Of a DNA stretch of 64,000 nt, positions 1 to 10,077 are shown piece after piece (within the stretch, counting starts at the first letter, position 1; each line of letters begins with the position of its first letter). The DNA is taken from NCBI GenBank assembly GCA_963668595.1, contig OY764876.1, forward strand, positions 3,100,001 to 3,164,000, given 5' to 3'. A model generated the notes under the pieces. That model did not search any database, was not told the origin of the DNA, and worked only from the letters and a program-made list of their open reading frames with translations. Made by a program: the position numbers and the translations under genes. This stretch comes from GWE2-42-39 sp963668595. Its GTDB lineage: Bacteria > Bacteroidota > Bacteroidia > Bacteroidales > Prolixibacteraceae.

Positions 1-188
1 TGCATCGTATTGCACAAGCGCAGTACTTTTTCATTGGTTGGAAAATGTTTATCAAAACTGAACTCATGTTTCAGGTACACCGAAAACAATAGCAATGTGC
101 ATAAACCAATTGCCAGCCCCGGAATACTGATGTAAACCAACAAAGGACTCCGTTTTAACATGCGAAGAGCAAACCTCATATTTTTCAT
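1..188 (-). CDS. FtsX/MacB-type ABC permease, N-terminal fragment (cut by window edge)
   Basis: The reverse strand opens with ATG at 188 and reads about 62 codons without a stop to the window edge. The peptide begins MKNMRFALRMLKRSPLLVY, then a membrane segment (about residues 17-38), then KHEFSFDKHFP. This is the same N-terminal plan as the next six permeases: a basic amphipathic start, one membrane helix and a YDxF-like entry into the periplasmic MacB domain. A second in-frame ATG lies at 179. It is the most downstream visible gene of the permease array, about 75 bases after the previous stop. It is incomplete because of the window edge, not because of damage that can be seen. Confidence 0.8.
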   Translation of the reverse strand, partial: MKNMRFALRMLKRSPLLVYISIPGLAIGLCTLLLFSVYLKHEFSFDKHFPTNEKVLRLCNTM

Positions 189-262
189 ATTTCCAATTTT
201 AATTCATTTCGCTTTTGCCTAATTCTCTTCTTAAAAGAGCTGCAGGAAAAGACAAAAACAAC

Positions 263-2686
263 TTATTCATACCTCAATGCTTCAACCGGATTGCGGGTTG
301 CCGCGCGCCAGCTTTGCCAACTTACTGTGAGCAAAACAATGCAAAGGGTTAGTACACCTGCCAGAGCAAAAATCCACCAACTCATGTTTGTTTGGTAAGC
401 AAAACCAGCCAACCAGTTTTTCATCAGCCAACCAGCCACTGGCCCCGCAATAAACATTGAAAAAGCAAACCATTTGAGCAAATCCAGATTCAGCAAAAGC
501 ATAATTTGCCCGGTTTGTGCACCATTTACTTTCCGAATACCTACTTGTTTGATATTCTTTCGCGACAAAATCATAACCAGACTCAACAAGCCGAGACAAG
601 CAATCAAAATCGCCAATATAGTAAAGGCAAAAAGAAGTTTTCCGAATCGCTGGTCTGGCGTATATAAATGATTTAGCTGTTCATCCAGAAAATGATAGTC
701 GAACGGAGCATTGGTGTAAGTACTGTTCCACTGGGTTTCGATATACTGTACAACCGACCCCAATTGTTCACTTTTCATCAGTACAGCATACTGCCCAAAA
801 TTTGCCGGATGCTGGTACGCAAAAACCATCGGGCGAATACGTTGCCGAAGACTTTCCTGATGAAAATCGGCAATCACTCCAATCACCGTGTTCGAATTAT
901 TGTTCCCATCGCGCACAATCCGACCAACAGCATCTTCCGGTTTCGCATATCCCATCTGCCGAACTGCTGTCGCATTGATCAGTACTTGATTGGCAAAATC
1001 GCGTTCCTGGTAATCGAAAACTTTACCAGCCAACAATTTCAATCCATAAACATTCAAATAACTTTCATCTATCTGATTAATTTTCAGTGTCAAATGATTA
1101 ATTTCTTTCCCATCAATACTATTAATTGTCCACTCGCCTAAACATTCCTGACCAACCGACCAGGCAGTGCTGGCAACATCCACAATTTGTCCGTTCTTCG
1201 TTAAGCGGTCTTTAAATGTTCGGTATTTCATCAATTTATCAGGACTCATATTCATTGAACTTGGCGCATTAATCACCATTACCAGTTCTTTTTTAAACCC
1301 TAATTCTTTGGTTTGAATAAAATTCAGCTGTTTAAAAATGATCAACACCGCAATGATTAGTCCAATAGTTACTGTTAGTTGAAAAACCACCAGTATTTTT
1401 TTGAATGAAAAACGTTCATTTCCGACAAGAACTTTTCCTTTTAATACCTTTTGGATCTGGAATGAAGAAAGAATCAGCGCCGGATATAATCCAGAAAAGA
1501 GGGTTCCCAAAAGACTCATTAATAAAAGTATGCCTATAAACTCCGACTTATCCAGAAAGAACCGATAAAGTGGAAGATTGATTACCGATTGGAAGAATGG
1601 CAAAGCAATGAAAACCAAGCCCATCGTCAACAATGCACTGATGCAATTCAGTATAAACACTTCGACCATGAACTGAGCGATAATGTCGCGCTTATTTGCT
1701 CCGTTTACTTTTCGAACGCCAACTTCCCGCGCTTTGTCAAAAGCCTCAGAACTGGCAATATTTATAAAATTGATCCAGGCGATAACAATAATCAGCAAGC
1801 CAATCAGCATTAATATCCGCACATTTGTTGCCGATCCGTTTACCTTGAATTCGTTTTGTAAATTCGACTGCAAATGAATATCGCGAATATTTCGAAGATT
1901 ATAATGCTGCTCGATATTTGCGCCCTTCATCTGCTCCGGAAGTTGTTCAGCAACCAATTGTTCTATTTGCTTGCTGAGTAATTCCGTATCAGTACCCGGA
2001 CTTAATCTCAGATAAGTGTACAACCATTCATGCCCGCCCCAGCTCCGGTTGTTGGTTCCCCAGCCAGGCCAAAGTACATTACCGGTACTAAGCGACAACA
2101 ATAATTTAAAATTAAAATGCGAATTGGTTGGCAAGGTTTTAAAAACACCTTTTACAGTAAACGGGAGTTGCTCGTTAATAAAGATAATTTGCCCCATTGG
2201 ATCTTCGTTGCCAAAATATACATGAGCAAGATCTTCAGAAAGAACCACCGAGTATGGAGCTTGCAAGGCCTCGGTGCGGTTACCTTGCAGCATCTCAACT
2301 TCAATTACATTGAGAAAAGTTGAATCAACCCAAAACAATTCCTGATCATTGTATTTTACTTCATTCCGAAAAACCAGGCATTTTTCAAATCCGGCCCGGG
2401 CATATTCTTCCACTGCCGGAAATTGCTCTTTCAGCAATGGCCCAATCGCATACGTTGAAGTTGCTTTATCGAACTGACTGTCGTTGTCCTGAAATTGTTC
2501 AAGTTCGATACGATAAACATTTGCTGAGTTAGGCAAAAAATCATCATAACTATATTCATATTTCACATACAAAAAAAGCAGAAAGAAGACAGTCAGCCCA
2601 ACGCTTAGTCCAACGATATTAATTAAACTGAATGACTTCTTTTTCAAAATATTACGCAATGCGCTTTTCAGTAGATGTGAAAACAT
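263..2686 (-). CDS. FtsX/MacB-type ABC transporter permease (807 aa)
   Basis: This inner-membrane permease has two MacB_PCD/FtsX halves in one chain. It shows a membrane helix at about 21-42, a periplasmic domain to about 285, three helices at about 291-412, then a second helix near 435-455, a second periplasmic domain, and a final three-helix block from about 690. Such permeases work with a LolD/MacB-type ATPase to move substrates or transmit force across the envelope. The substrate is unknown. The motifs VGVRKVNGA (about residue 325) and VGIRKVNGA (about 725) mark the cytoplasmic coupling regions of the two halves. It ends in ATRNPVEALRYE, as its neighbours do. It lies 74 bases after the upstream permease gene. 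Confidence 0.93.
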   Translation of the reverse strand: MFSHLLKSALRNILKKKSFSLINIVGLSVGLTVFFLLFLYVKYEYSYDDFLPNSANVYRIELEQFQDNDSQFDKATSTYAIGPLLKEQFPAVEEYARAGFEKCLVFRNEVKYNDQELFWVDSTFLNVIEVEMLQGNRTEALQAPYSVVLSEDLAHVYFGNEDPMGQIIFINEQLPFTVKGVFKTLPTNSHFNFKLLLSLSTGNVLWPGWGTNNRSWGGHEWLYTYLRLSPGTDTELLSKQIEQLVAEQLPEQMKGANIEQHYNLRNIRDIHLQSNLQNEFKVNGSATNVRILMLIGLLIIVIAWINFINIASSEAFDKAREVGVRKVNGANKRDIIAQFMVEVFILNCISALLTMGLVFIALPFFQSVINLPLYRFFLDKSEFIGILLLMSLLGTLFSGLYPALILSSFQIQKVLKGKVLVGNERFSFKKILVVFQLTVTIGLIIAVLIIFKQLNFIQTKELGFKKELVMVINAPSSMNMSPDKLMKYRTFKDRLTKNGQIVDVASTAWSVGQECLGEWTINSIDGKEINHLTLKINQIDESYLNVYGLKLLAGKVFDYQERDFANQVLINATAVRQMGYAKPEDAVGRIVRDGNNNSNTVIGVIADFHQESLRQRIRPMVFAYQHPANFGQYAVLMKSEQLGSVVQYIETQWNSTYTNAPFDYHFLDEQLNHLYTPDQRFGKLLFAFTILAILIACLGLLSLVMILSRKNIKQVGIRKVNGAQTGQIMLLLNLDLLKWFAFSMFIAGPVAGWLMKNWLAGFAYQTNMSWWIFALAGVLTLCIVLLTVSWQSWRAATRNPVEALRYE

Positions 2687-2760
2687 ATTGTTCGTTTTTG
2701 TATTATCTAATTATATCAATTCGTCTGATTACAAACACATTTCTATTTTTAACTAAAATT

Positions 2761-5157
2761 TTACTCGTACCTCAGCGCTTCCACCGGATTGCGGGTTGCC
2801 GCCCGCCACGATTGGTACGAAACCGTAAGCAAAGCAATTCCGAGTGCAATACAACCAGCCAAAGCAAAAATCCACCAACTGATTGTTGTTTTGTAAGCAA
2901 AATTTTCGAGCCACAAATTCATTGCATAATAACTAAGTGGAATCGCGAGCATAAAAGCAACCAATACCCATTTCACAAAGTCGCGGTTAAGCAAAACGAG
3001 AATTTCGCCAATCAGAGCTCCGTTCACTTTTCGTACACCAATTTCTTTCGTCCTGCGCAAAATAGTGTACGACGAAAGGCCAAGCAATCCGAGACATGCA
3101 ATAAAAATGGCCAAAAATGAAAACAGTTGAAAAAACTGCGCAAATTTCTGATCAGCCCGATATTGCTCATTGAAATATTCGTCTAAAAAGAAATAGCGAA
3201 TCGGATTCCCGGGAAACTGACGCGCCCATGTTTTCTCAAGAAAAGGGATCAAACGATCAAGTCCGGCCTGACTCACTTTTATTGAATAAAACTGATTCCA
3301 CGGACGGTTTGAGAAGGCAACCGGTTGCGGAAGTTCTTTTAACGAGCGCTGATTGAAATCGTGTACTACTCCAATAATGTGAGCAACTCCGTTTTCACTG
3401 CTGGTCAGCTCTTTCCCTATGGCGTCTTCGGCGTCGGCAAACCCAAGATATTTTACTGCCGACTCGTTTATTATCAACTGATTGATTGTTTCCTGATGCG
3501 ATTTTTCAAAGTTTCGTCCCGCAATAAGTTTTATTCCGTAGGTCGAAATAAAATCCTGATCGATCCCAATCATGTCTATTTTCTTCTCTGTATTCGTTCC
3601 GCTCACTAATTTTCCGTAAACCGGACTCCAGGTAATTTCTTTTCCCGGAATGCAGCTCGAAACAGTCATGCTTTTCACCTCCGACTGACTTAGCAAGTCC
3701 GATTTAAAAGCCTGCAACTGATCGGTATATTGCTCATTCTGAATCGACATTGGCCCTTCTACTACCAACATTTGCTCCAAATCAATCCCAAGATCTTGAT
3801 GATTCATGTAATCGAGCTGCCTGTTTATCAGTAATGTTCCCGAAATCAGTATCACAGAAATAGAAAACTGAAAAACCACCATTCCATTTTTAAAAAAGGC
3901 CATTGTCCGCGAACCAACTTGATTTTTCCCTTTTAGTACCGATGTGGGTGAAAAACGAGAAAGATACAATGCCGGCAAAAAGCCGCTTAAAAAAACGGAT
4001 GCCACCAACAAAATAGCAGACAATGCCGCAAAGTCGGCAAACTGAAGATGAATTACAGAGCCCGACATTTGGTTAAAAAGAGGCAAAAGCAATAAAACAA
4101 TTACAATACTTCCGACGAGAGCCAGTGTGTTTACCAAAACAGCTTCGGTAATGAATTGTCCAACCAGTTGTTTTTTCAAAGCTCCCAACACTTTCCGGAT
4201 GCCCACTTCCGATGCTCGTTCAACAGCCCGTGAGCTGGCAAGATTTATATAATTGACGTAGGCGATCAGTAAAACCAACACGGCTATAATTCCCAAAAAC
4301 CAGATACTTCGTGAGCTCACATTTACCGACAGTTCATTACTCAACGCCGAGTGCAAGTGAATATCCGTTAATTTCCGAAGATTAAATTCGACCAGGAAAT
4401 AGGCTTCTTTCATGAAATCGCCAATAAATTTCTGCGGCAATTGCGGAATTTTTGCCTCCAGGGCTTTCACGTCGGTTCCGGGAGCCAATCTCACGTACGT
4501 GTAAAAACTGGCCCCTAACCATCCTGAATTAAACCATTCGTTTTGATTGATAAGATTCTGATACGAAAGCAAAATATCGAATTTTAGATGCGAATTGACC
4601 GGAGCATCTTTGGCAATGCCTCCGATAACATATTTATCCTTGCCATTATAAGTTATCACTTTGCCCATCGGATCGGTATTCCCGAAATATCTACGAGCAG
4701 CCGATTCAGTAATTACCGCGGTATTTACGGCTAGTAAGGTAGAGTCTGCTGTTCCTTTTAGAAGAGGAAAAGAAAATAATGAGAAGAATGAAGGTTCAGC
4801 GTAAAACATATCGTTTTCTCTGAAATAAATATCCCCACAACTAACAATACCTTCCACCCGACTAAATCGCGTATATTCCTCCACTTCAGGAAAATGATTT
4901 TTTAACTCTTTGCCAACTGCCGGAACCGCTGCAGCCGAATACAGTTCGAGTTTATCTTCTTCGTACAATTTAAAATCGACCCGGTAAATATTTTCTTTTC
5001 CCTGGTGAAACGAATCATAAGATATTTCAGTTTGTATCCAGAAGATAATCAGAATAAAAGCGGTAATTCCGGTTATCAATCCAAATACATTTATTAATGC
5101 GTACCCTTTTTGAGCAAGCAAATTCCGAATGGCCAGTTTCAAATAATTTTTAATCAT
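2761..5157 (-). CDS. FtsX/MacB-type ABC transporter permease (798 aa)
   Basis: This is a double MacB_PCD/FtsX permease with the same layout as its neighbours: an N-terminal helix at about 18-38, two large periplasmic domains, and two three-helix FtsX blocks with VGIRKVLGA near 320 and IGVRKVNGA near 715. The ATG at 5157 (MIKNYLKLAIRN) is preferred because the longer reading would start at a TTG at 5166. The last 60 or so residues match the paralogs closely (SWWIFALAG, then ATRNPVEALRYE), while the periplasmic domains differ. It is 36 bases from the upstream gene's stop and probably cotranscribed. Its partner ATPase is one of the two encoded at 12586-13266 and 15853-16551; which one is not known. 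Confidence 0.93.
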   Translation of the reverse strand: MIKNYLKLAIRNLLAQKGYALINVFGLITGITAFILIIFWIQTEISYDSFHQGKENIYRVDFKLYEEDKLELYSAAAVPAVGKELKNHFPEVEEYTRFSRVEGIVSCGDIYFRENDMFYAEPSFFSLFSFPLLKGTADSTLLAVNTAVITESAARRYFGNTDPMGKVITYNGKDKYVIGGIAKDAPVNSHLKFDILLSYQNLINQNEWFNSGWLGASFYTYVRLAPGTDVKALEAKIPQLPQKFIGDFMKEAYFLVEFNLRKLTDIHLHSALSNELSVNVSSRSIWFLGIIAVLVLLIAYVNYINLASSRAVERASEVGIRKVLGALKKQLVGQFITEAVLVNTLALVGSIVIVLLLLPLFNQMSGSVIHLQFADFAALSAILLVASVFLSGFLPALYLSRFSPTSVLKGKNQVGSRTMAFFKNGMVVFQFSISVILISGTLLINRQLDYMNHQDLGIDLEQMLVVEGPMSIQNEQYTDQLQAFKSDLLSQSEVKSMTVSSCIPGKEITWSPVYGKLVSGTNTEKKIDMIGIDQDFISTYGIKLIAGRNFEKSHQETINQLIINESAVKYLGFADAEDAIGKELTSSENGVAHIIGVVHDFNQRSLKELPQPVAFSNRPWNQFYSIKVSQAGLDRLIPFLEKTWARQFPGNPIRYFFLDEYFNEQYRADQKFAQFFQLFSFLAIFIACLGLLGLSSYTILRRTKEIGVRKVNGALIGEILVLLNRDFVKWVLVAFMLAIPLSYYAMNLWLENFAYKTTISWWIFALAGCIALGIALLTVSYQSWRAATRNPVEALRYE

Positions 5158-5193
5158 CTGGTTCAATTGTTAGTCAGTTAGTAATTCCAGCTT

Positions 5194-7560
5194 TTATTCA
5201 TACCTCAGCGCCTCCACCGGATTTCGCGTTGCAGCCTTCCAGCTTTGCCAACTCACTGTAAGCAATGCAATTCCCAGCGCCAGCAAACCGGCCAATGCAA
5301 AAATCCACCAACTCAAAGTAGTTTTATAGGCAAAGTTTTCGAGCCATTTGTTCATGGAGTACCAAGCAAGAGGTATGGCTATTACAAAGGCAATGGCCAC
5401 CCATTTGACGAAGTCTTTATTGAGCATTGTCATTACTTCCGCAATGCGGGCGCCATTTACTTTACGGACTCCAATTTCCTTTTTCCTTCGTTCGATGATA
5501 AATAGTGAAAGTCCGAATAATCCAATGCAAGAAATGAATATGGCAATAAATGTGAAATACCTAAATAAGACGGAAATCTTGACTTCCGAATTATAAAGTT
5601 TTGCCAGGCGATCGTCAAAAAAACCAATTTCACACGAAGTTTGTGGAATGACTTTCGACCACGATTTTTTAATTTCAGCAATTGTGTTCGAAAAATTTTC
5701 AGGACTTACACGAACAATAATAAAGTCGGGATTATTAAACAAAGGCAACAGAAGCATTGGTTCTACTCCACTATGGAGTGATTCAAAATGGAAATCTTCG
5801 ACAACTCCAATTATCTTTCCTTTTTTATCGCCCCAGGGACTAAATTCTTTTCCAACAGGATCTTTTATTCCCATTCGCCTGATTGCTTCCTGATTTAAAA
5901 TTACCGGAGGAGATTGAACCTCTTCTTGTTTAAGAACACCATCGTAAGAATCTGAAAAACAATTGCCATCGGCCATTTTTATCCCCAAGGTTTTCATATA
6001 GTTTTTATCCACATTCATTTTGCAGATAAGTACTTTGTTTTCCGGGTCTTTGCCTTCCCAATTATGTCCCCACGAAGAATTCCCTCCCCAAAATGGCAAC
6101 TTATCCGATCGTGTTATTGATTCAATACCGACTATGCTGGTTAACTCTTGCCTGATAGCCTCATGCTTACTCTTTGCTTCACCATCGAGTCCCAAATAAA
6201 TTAAATTAGCATGGTTGTATCCTAAATTGTAATCGTTAACGTATCTGATTTGCTGCGAAATAATAATCGAACCGCTGATGAGAAAAATGGCTAATGCAAA
6301 TTGAACGACTACTAAAAGGCCTTTCAAGCTAAATCCTCCTCGTTTACCTGCCCGTGATTTTTTTAAAGCAAAAACCGGATTGATTGAAGAAAGGTACATG
6401 GATGGATAGACTACTGATAATAGAGGAATTATAATGATAATTGAGAGCATTATGAAGATCATAAAGCTGGTTGAAAGATGGTTTAGGAAAATGTTTTTGT
6501 CAGAAATTGAACGGAATGCGGGTAAAAGGAGAACTACAAGAATAATGCATAAGATCAGGCTTAAAAAGATCATCATGCCTTTTTCGAGTAAAAATTGTCT
6601 TAAAATATTGCTTTTGCTGGCTCCCATTACTTTGCGTACACCCACTTCAGGACGGCGTTGTTCTGCTTTTGCTGTTGAAAGGTTAATGAAATTGATTGAA
6701 GCTATCAGGATAATTATTATCGCGATTGCCAAAAATTGATAGATGTATTGTATCCTGTTGCTTTTCCCGGAATAGGAATACAAATGCTCGTTTTTGTAAG
6801 GGAAAAGGTGTAAAGTAGTGTTTGGCTGTCCATTATCCTTGCAGATGTTGGTTAATTTAGAGTTCAGTAATTTAGAGTCGGTACCTTGTGCAAGCAAAAT
6901 ACAGGTGTTTGGCCAATTGTTTCCCCATTGAGCAAGGTCAACTCCAGATTCTTTCATAATCTCTACAGAAACTAAAACCTTAAAATTAAGGGTTGAGTTT
7001 GCTTTTGGTGAAGCAATGACTGCGCCAACTGTTAACGAACGCTCATTATTGATTATTAGCACTTTCCCAATGGCCGACTGATCTTTAAAAAATAAGCGGG
7101 CCAATTCGTCAGTAATGATGATCTGGTTAGGTGTAGAAAGTGCATTAATATCACCTTCCAAAATTTTATAGGTGAAAATTTTCAGGAAATTATTGTCGGT
7201 ACAAATAACCGGACCTTCCTTATATTCACTGGTTTCATATTTTATCAATTGTTTATCCAGATTTGCAAAGGTTGTAGCCTGCTCTACTTCAGCAAAGTTT
7301 TTAACCATTGTATTGCTAAGAGGGAAAGGCGTACAATTAGTAAACAACTCCTGTCCTTCAGAATATTCCTGATGTTCGTACACCGAATAAATCCGGTCAA
7401 GATTATGATTGTACTTGTCAAAGCTCAGTTCATCGACTACCCAGAATAGTATTAATACAACAACGGCCATTCCAATCGATAATCCTGCAATATTGATGAT
7501 AGAATAAATACCATTTTTGCGAATATTCCGCCAACCTAAAACAATGTTTCTAAATATCAT
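5194..7560 (-). CDS. FtsX/MacB-type ABC transporter permease (788 aa)
   Basis: A third complete double-FtsX permease. It has an N-terminal helix at about 20-40, periplasmic domain 1 to about 275, an FtsX block with VGVRKVMGA near 310, a re-entry helix near 415 after KRGGFSLKG, periplasmic domain 2, and a C-terminal FtsX block with IGVRKVNGA near 700. The tail is close to those of the permeases at 7639 and 10078, including KTTLSWWIFALAGLLALGIA. The periplasmic part is the most divergent region, as expected if paralogs recognise different ligands. It starts at ATG 7560, downstream of an AGGGGTCGGGGGAGG-type repeat in the gap after the previous gene. Confidence 0.93.
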   Translation of the reverse strand: MIFRNIVLGWRNIRKNGIYSIINIAGLSIGMAVVVLILFWVVDELSFDKYNHNLDRIYSVYEHQEYSEGQELFTNCTPFPLSNTMVKNFAEVEQATTFANLDKQLIKYETSEYKEGPVICTDNNFLKIFTYKILEGDINALSTPNQIIITDELARLFFKDQSAIGKVLIINNERSLTVGAVIASPKANSTLNFKVLVSVEIMKESGVDLAQWGNNWPNTCILLAQGTDSKLLNSKLTNICKDNGQPNTTLHLFPYKNEHLYSYSGKSNRIQYIYQFLAIAIIIILIASINFINLSTAKAEQRRPEVGVRKVMGASKSNILRQFLLEKGMMIFLSLILCIILVVLLLPAFRSISDKNIFLNHLSTSFMIFIMLSIIIIIPLLSVVYPSMYLSSINPVFALKKSRAGKRGGFSLKGLLVVVQFALAIFLISGSIIISQQIRYVNDYNLGYNHANLIYLGLDGEAKSKHEAIRQELTSIVGIESITRSDKLPFWGGNSSWGHNWEGKDPENKVLICKMNVDKNYMKTLGIKMADGNCFSDSYDGVLKQEEVQSPPVILNQEAIRRMGIKDPVGKEFSPWGDKKGKIIGVVEDFHFESLHSGVEPMLLLPLFNNPDFIIVRVSPENFSNTIAEIKKSWSKVIPQTSCEIGFFDDRLAKLYNSEVKISVLFRYFTFIAIFISCIGLFGLSLFIIERRKKEIGVRKVNGARIAEVMTMLNKDFVKWVAIAFVIAIPLAWYSMNKWLENFAYKTTLSWWIFALAGLLALGIALLTVSWQSWKAATRNPVEALRYE

Positions 7561-7620
7561 AGCTCCAATTTTAAATGTTCAAATCTTTCACTTTTAGTCA
7601 TTCCTGAGTCTCTCTTTAGA

Positions 7621-7640
7621 AGGGGTCGGGGGAGGCCTTT
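7621..7640. repeat. Second copy of the AGGGGTCGGGGGAGG repeat
   Basis: AGGGGTCGGGGGAGGCCTTT overlaps the stop codon end of the 7639 permease gene and matches 13416-13434 in all but one inserted C. Both copies sit immediately 3' of a permease gene, in the same orientation. Confidence 0.55.
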
Positions 7641-10056
7641 ATTCATACCTCAAGGCTTCCACCGGATTTCGCGTTGCAGCTTTCCAGCTTTGCCAGCTTA
7701 CGGTGAGCAACGCAATACCCAACGCCAGCAAACCGGCCAGCGCAAAAATCCACCAGCTTAGTGTGGTTTTATAGGCGAAAGTTTCGAGCCATTTATTCAT
7801 GGCATAATATGCAATGGGGGTGGCTATTACAAAGGCAATGGCTACCCATTTCAGATAATTGCTATTAAGCATCATAACAACCTGTGCTATTCTGGCTCCA
7901 TTAACCTTTCGAATACCTATCTCGTTGGTACGCTGCGCCGATATTAGAACTGTTAACCCGAAAAGTCCCAGTGAAAGAATGATGATAGAAATGATTGAAG
8001 CATAAAGGATTGTTTTACTTAACCGCTCTTCTGCTTTGTAGCGACTTTCCAATTCTTTGTCCCAAAATGTATAACTCAGATTTTCTTTGGTATCCATCTC
8101 TTTCCATCCTTTATTAATTGCAGAAATTACATTACTTAAATTTTGTGGATCGTATTTTATTAAGATGGAGCTGTAGCCGTTTCCGATATTGGTGTTTGAA
8201 TACAAAACCATTGGTTCGATTTTTTCTCTTGACGTTAAAAACTGATAGTTATTTACCACACCGATAATTTCGAACTTAATATTGCCACCTGTAACTATAC
8301 TACCAACGGGAGAGCCGGCAAACTTCATTCTTTTTACAAATTCCTCGTTGACAATGATTGACATATCGGTCGAATCCACATTACTCTCGGCGAAATTTCT
8401 CCCTTCCAGCAACTTGAGATTCAGCGTGGGAATGAAATAATTATCAGCCTTAAAAATATAGGTATTTAAAGTTTCAGAACCCGACACTTCAAATGAACGG
8501 GTAGAATACCCATCAAAAAAATCCCGATTAGTTAATGAAGTATTTAAGACACCGGTTTGTTTCTTGAGAATATCACGTAAAACTGCTGCCCTCGACTGAT
8601 TCAGATACCTGACATCCAAAGAAATAACATTCTTATCAGAAAACCCGAGGGACTTATTTTTCAGGTAATTGGTTTGCTTATTAATGGCAATGGCAACTAT
8701 AATCAGCACAATAGCTAATGCATATTGTAAACCAACAAACACCTGTGATGCGTTGGCTTTTTTCCCGGCAAACATTTTTTTTGCCGATAGCAGTGTAGGT
8801 TTAACCCTTCTGAAAATAAAGATTGGGATTAAACTGGTTAGCGTAATCAACAGAATTATAGATAGGACAGAGAAAACCACCAGTGAAGGAATGTTTATCA
8901 GATGAAAATATATCTGACTTTCTGAAATGTTATTAAAGAATGGGATTAATGTGTATCCAAGTATCCCTCCGCCAATATACGAGATCATGATGGTAATGGA
9001 ATTTTCGCTCAGAAACATTTTGAAAATATCGATGTTCTTTCCTCCCATCGATTTCCGGATACTTACTTCTCCTGATTTTTTAAAGAACTGCCCAATTGTT
9101 AAAATGATATAGTTACTAAAGGCAATGAATAAAATAAGCAGGGCAACAATGGTTAAAATCTTTAACTGCGTTTTATTTCCTGCAAGTTGATAGGCTACGC
9201 CGTCAATCGTATTATCGAGATATAAACTTTTTAACGGAAGGGCAAACGGTTGAAAACAATCGGAAGAAGAAGAAATAAAGTTGTTTTTTTGTGCTTTCTC
9301 AATATCCTTTTGGTAATACTCCTTAACCTCAGCATAAACCAGATCATTCGCTTGTACAGGAACAACATCTTGTTTTAATTCATAAAACAGAATTGAGTTA
9401 CCAAAGCCATTATTCGATTCCCAAAATGCATTTTCATACTCAAAGGGGATGATTGCTTCAAAATCAAGCGTCGAGTTCTTTGGAACATCATCCAGTATCC
9501 CCGTTATTGTAAAACTTACACCTTTAATGAACGTAAATGCAAGGCCTTGCCCAATAAGCTTATCATAATCCGGAGAGTCAGCGCCTGATATTTTTTGCGC
9601 AAGCGATTTTGTAATAACAATATTGGTGGGATTAACCAGCAATGCATTTCTGTTTCCTTCCAGGAGTTTAAAGCTAAACATGTCGAAAAATTCCTGATCT
9701 GCAATCCCCAGTTTGACCTTAAGGTTTTCTTCCTTTAAATCCAGTTGAGCCATATAGCCTAACTTATAGGGTGTACAGTGCTCTATTTGAGGAACTTTAT
9801 CTTTCAGTTCCTTTGCAAGGTCTCGCCTAATAAGTTCATCAGACCCTTTGGTTCCATCTTTCAAGATGATCGTATAGTTAAGGCGATAAATCCGATCGGC
9901 ATTTTCGTGAAAATTATTATAGGAATGCTCTTGCCCGATAAACAAGAAAATAATCAGAACACTTGCGAGAGCCATAGATAGGCCAACAGTGGTAATTACT
10001 ACGTTAAGCTTGTTTCGCTTAATATTTCTTAACGCATATAAAATCCTGCTTTTCAT
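7639..10056 (-). CDS. FtsX/MacB-type ABC transporter permease (805 aa)
   Basis: A fourth complete permease of the array. The ATG at 10056 (MKSRILYALRNIKRNK) is preferred over a TTG six bases upstream. It has an N-terminal helix at about 18-38, two periplasmic domains and two FtsX blocks with VSIRKSMGG near 335 and IGIRKVNGA near 715. The first coupling motif departs from the usual VGIRKVxGA, so the two halves may not be equivalent. The C-terminal 60 residues are nearly the same as those of the 5194 and 10078 genes. The upstream permease stop is only 21 bases away, consistent with one transcript. The substrate is unknown. Confidence 0.93.
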   Translation of the reverse strand: MKSRILYALRNIKRNKLNVVITTVGLSMALASVLIIFLFIGQEHSYNNFHENADRIYRLNYTIILKDGTKGSDELIRRDLAKELKDKVPQIEHCTPYKLGYMAQLDLKEENLKVKLGIADQEFFDMFSFKLLEGNRNALLVNPTNIVITKSLAQKISGADSPDYDKLIGQGLAFTFIKGVSFTITGILDDVPKNSTLDFEAIIPFEYENAFWESNNGFGNSILFYELKQDVVPVQANDLVYAEVKEYYQKDIEKAQKNNFISSSSDCFQPFALPLKSLYLDNTIDGVAYQLAGNKTQLKILTIVALLILFIAFSNYIILTIGQFFKKSGEVSIRKSMGGKNIDIFKMFLSENSITIMISYIGGGILGYTLIPFFNNISESQIYFHLINIPSLVVFSVLSIILLITLTSLIPIFIFRRVKPTLLSAKKMFAGKKANASQVFVGLQYALAIVLIIVAIAINKQTNYLKNKSLGFSDKNVISLDVRYLNQSRAAVLRDILKKQTGVLNTSLTNRDFFDGYSTRSFEVSGSETLNTYIFKADNYFIPTLNLKLLEGRNFAESNVDSTDMSIIVNEEFVKRMKFAGSPVGSIVTGGNIKFEIIGVVNNYQFLTSREKIEPMVLYSNTNIGNGYSSILIKYDPQNLSNVISAINKGWKEMDTKENLSYTFWDKELESRYKAEERLSKTILYASIISIIILSLGLFGLTVLISAQRTNEIGIRKVNGARIAQVVMMLNSNYLKWVAIAFVIATPIAYYAMNKWLETFAYKTTLSWWIFALAGLLALGIALLTVSWQSWKAATRNPVEALRYE

Positions 10057-10077
10057 GGTCAATTTTAATGTTTCTAG